Part shown: in pieces, positions 7,752 to 10,373 of the stretch
Position numbering within the stretch: position 1 is the stretch's first letter
Layout of the letters: every line of letters starts with the position of its first letter
Assembly (NCBI RefSeq): GCF_000003855.2
Contig: NW_003101622.1
Span: 23,024-33,396, forward strand
From: Blastomyces gilchristii SLH14081
Taxonomy: Eukaryota > Ascomycota > Eurotiomycetes > Onygenales > Ajellomycetaceae
Direction: 5' to 3'
DNA length: 10,373 bases
Program-made: the position numbers and the translations under genes
The notes under the pieces: model-generated
The model's input: the letters and a program-made list of their open reading frames with translations, nothing else
The model's database searches: none
Told to the model about the DNA's origin: nothing

Positions 7752-7762
7752 AGAAAAATGTT
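7752..7762 (+). promoter_or_regulatory. putative primer-binding site, self-priming type
   Basis: AGAAAAATGTT starts two bases after the LTR end, where a primer-binding site belongs. There is no TGG-type start that would pair with a tRNA 3' CCA. Instead these 11 bases are perfectly complementary to LTR positions 7681-7691. Confidence 0.5.
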
Positions 7763-8029
7763 CATTATCTTCTTATTAGAAACAATTATTCATGCATTAT
7801 CTTCTCATTAGAAATAATTATTCATTGAGACATATCTGAACATGTAATGATATGTAAGAAAGAGAAACAGTTCAGTGAACACTGAGTCTTCAGATAGAAG
7901 CTTACTCATCAGTTACTCTGACTCTGTAATAAGATTTTACAAGAGAATGTCAGTGAAAGATCTGAGAGTTCTGACATCTCAGATATATGAGATATTTATA
8001 TGATTACATATCTGATAATTGATATAATC
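7763..8029 (+). other. 5' leader of the LTR element
   Basis: About 270 bp between the putative primer-binding site and the first ATG of the gag-pol frame. It starts with an imperfect direct repeat (about 7761-7785 and 7791-7816, sharing TCATTATCTTCT and ATTAGAAA). No reading frame is supported. Confidence 0.45.
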
Positions 8030-10373
8030 ATGTCTAACAATAATATGAAACTCTCAAATATGAGCATAGATGCAATGCCACAGTGACTCTGAGTAATGTT
8101 GAAATTACAATAATAATAAATAGCTGATATGCATGCAACTTAATAACATCAATATGAAGAGATTCAATGATTATTATAACAAGAAACTCATGCAATTTCA
8201 ACATCTATAGAATCAAATATAAAAGTGCTGAAAGAATGCTTAGATGCTTCTGCATATTTTAATGCTTTCAATCTCACTCTCTACTCATTATGAAGAATGG
8301 AAATACTTGTGAAACTGAGTATAGATGAAAATGTCATCAGTTCATTAATCAATCAAGATTAATATATTAATGAATAATTGAAGAATCACATGAAACAGAA
8401 GTTCTATTCATGAATAAAAGCATGTGAACCAGTGTTGTAAACATCTGATAATATTATCAAATATCTTGATATTCTGTTCTGAGACACTATCATGTAATAG
8501 AAAGCATTAGATTAATTACAGAGCATCTGACAGAGAAACACTTCTCTTACAATATTCATTTCTGACTTTGACATCAAGATTCTAGAAGCAGGTGATCAAT
8601 CTTGAGAGAATTGAATGAAGATTAACATGCTCAAGAAGACATTAACTTTCAAACTCTTACAGACTCTTATCAGTGTAGACAAAGACCAGACTTATAAAGA
8701 CTTCTGCACACAGCTCTGAATATTGAATGACTGTCTTATCAAGCTCAAGAGTATACAGAACAGTGATAGAAGATGTTACATCTCAGTCACTTATATATCT
8801 ATATTGAAGAGAAGTAACAGCAATGATGCAGATGCTATGAACTGAATAGACTTGAATGTCTATACATAAGCAAGAGTTTTCACTGTTTGAATGCGCTTCT
8901 GAGTCTCTGAGATCACTTCTGAAGAAGTCACTGATTAATATCAATGTGAAGTGTGCATTAACTGTAACTGATCAGAACACATTACTTTCAACTGTCAATC
9001 AGTCTACATATCTTCTCATTCAAAGAATAAATTAATACCTGTCTGCATCAACCACATTGCATTGAAAGAAGATTCAGAAGATAACTATGAGAATGTCTCA
9101 ATGAAACAGGGAAAAGATTAGTTTATTCAAATTCATAAACAGAAGCTTAAAGAGGTTGAATAATAACAATTTGAAGAGAAAATAACAATGAATGTGATTC
9201 TTGTATCTACTGTGATTAATAATATATATAATATGAAAGCTATGATAGACAGTGATCTATATCACTATATAATAATAAAATCTTCAGTTATAAGACATTA
9301 TAATCTTCAGTGTATTCTCTTATTAAGATCTCAACTTCTCACAGAATTTAATGATTTAAAAGACATTCACACTCATTACATAGTGAAACTAAACATAGAT
9401 GTTGAAGAACATTAACATGAAGATATCTATGCATACAAAGTTGAGAATCTTGACTATGATCTCATGCTAGAACTTGTCTGACTATCTGAATAAGATATCT
9501 TGTTGAATACTTAAAACAGAAGCTTAATATTCTCTAATAATAATAGAATTCACAAAGATGATATTCACAAGACTATAGATCTTACACAGATCTCTGTCAA
9601 TGCTTATGAAATGCTCTGAAAAAGAAGTTATCATCAAAATCACTGACAGAGTCATTAATAAAGTCACTGATAACAGAATTATATATCAATCTATTTCATC
9701 AGTCTGATCAATATCGAGAAGGCTCTAGAAAAGTTATTCTATACTATAATAACAGATTCTCACACAAAACTCTCTTAATAATATCATGAATATCTAGATA
9801 TCTTTCAACAAGATAATATTATAAATATACTCTCTTCATAAGACTCAGAAGTGAATCACAGTATCAAGTTAGAAAAGAAGAATGATAAGAACTCTAAGTC
9901 ATCATAAGACCTTCTTTATAATATCATATGTCTTAAGATGAACTTCTTCTTCTTCAGAAAACACTCAATAATCTATTGAATAAGAAATTTATATATATTA
10001 GCAACTCTTTCACTGCAGCTTCTATTCTCTTTGTAAAGAAGTCAGATAAAGAACTCTGATTCTGTATAAACTACTGAGATCTGAACAGATTGATAAAGAA
10101 AGATTATTATTTCTTATCTCTTATCAATGAAATTCTAGCATGTATCAGACAAGCTCAATAATTTATAAAGCTAGATATCATTACTACATTTCATAAGATT
10201 CATATCACTGAAGAAGATGAATGACTTACAGTATTCTGAACATGTTATAGTCTCTTTGAATGAATAGTCACACTATTTGAACTGACTAACACTCTCAGTA
10301 TATTTCAGAAGTATATTAACTAAGCACTCTGAGATTTTCTTAATAAGTTTGTATCTACTTATCTAGATGACAT
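8030..10373 (+). pseudogene. Ty3/gypsy-type gag-pol pseudogene, runs off the window
   Basis: From ATG 8030 a single frame (frame 2) carries gag and the start of pol. Gag has a CCHC zinc knuckle at 8954-8995 (C-x2-C-x4-H-x4-C; one spacer residue is a TGA). A protease-like segment follows: MIDSD at 9242-9256, where the catalytic Asp-Ser is kept and Gly reads GAT (Asp). The linker includes VENLDYDLMLE near 9440. Near 9890-9910 the reading shifts to frame 1, which carries the reverse transcriptase: LLQKTLNNLLNKKFI, ILFVKKSDKEL, KLDIITTF (Asp at 10174), LFELTN in place of the usual PFGLTN, and YLDD at 10360-10371. RNase H, integrase and the 3' LTR are beyond the edge. Gag and pol in one frame fit Tf1/sushi-like elements. 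Dozens of in-frame stops make it dead. The 75-codon open stretch 9188-9415 is only a gap between stops. Confidence 0.85.

Noticed and set aside
8030..10373. Genetic code in which TGA means Trp (mitochondrial DNA)
   Set aside because: TAA and TAG also interrupt the frames, and TGA appears at expected Arg positions as well as Trp positions. The content is nuclear-type transposons, so mutational decay is the better explanation.
1..10373. A new multi-gene defence, biosynthetic or other system
   Set aside because: Every stretch with protein-like sequence is a broken transposon gene or an unrecognised degenerate frame. No intact gene set, operon-like order or RNA gene was found.

Overview
The window reads as a gene-poor, transposon-filled, very AT-rich block of a eukaryotic nuclear genome, most likely a filamentous fungus (inference). 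It holds a hAT DNA transposon, a LINE tail with RNase H plus a CCHC finger, an antisense LINE-ORF1-like remnant and a Ty3/gypsy-type LTR element. All are broken by in-frame stops that fit C-to-T/G-to-A decay, as in fungal repeat-mutation systems. I found no intact host gene, rRNA, tRNA or CRISPR array. I could not identify the species.

Layout. 1-400: AT-rich DNA with an ATT/ATC microsatellite. 403-1182: a purine-rich degenerate reading frame I do not recognise. 1190-2280: no supported gene. 2283-4375 (+): a hAT transposase pseudogene, split by a 310-bp solo LTR (2527-2836) with a perfect 5-bp target duplication. 4406-5816 (+): a 5'-truncated LINE copy ending in an AAT tail and flanked by a perfect 15-bp direct repeat. 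5850-6812 (-): a degenerate LINE-ORF1-like frame, with a 53-bp tandem repeat upstream of its start. 7437-7749: a second copy of the LTR, here the 5' LTR of a Ty3/gypsy-type element. Its gag-pol pseudogene (8030 to the window edge) shows a zinc knuckle, protease and reverse transcriptase up to the YLDD motif; RNase H, integrase and the 3' LTR lie outside.

The order of events can be partly read. The hAT copy was there first; an LTR element landed in it and recombined to a solo LTR. The less decayed LINE landed near the hAT 3' end. The most informative signals are an 11-nt site just after the 5' LTR that is perfectly complementary to a stretch 55 bp downstream of the LTR TATA box (suggesting Tf1/sushi-like self-priming), the CpG-containing LTRs against CpG-free surroundings, and a decay signature that removes CG, CC and GG but leaves CA/TG common, unlike classical CpA-directed RIP. 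I see no sign of a new multi-gene system; the value lies in the element biology and the mutation pattern.
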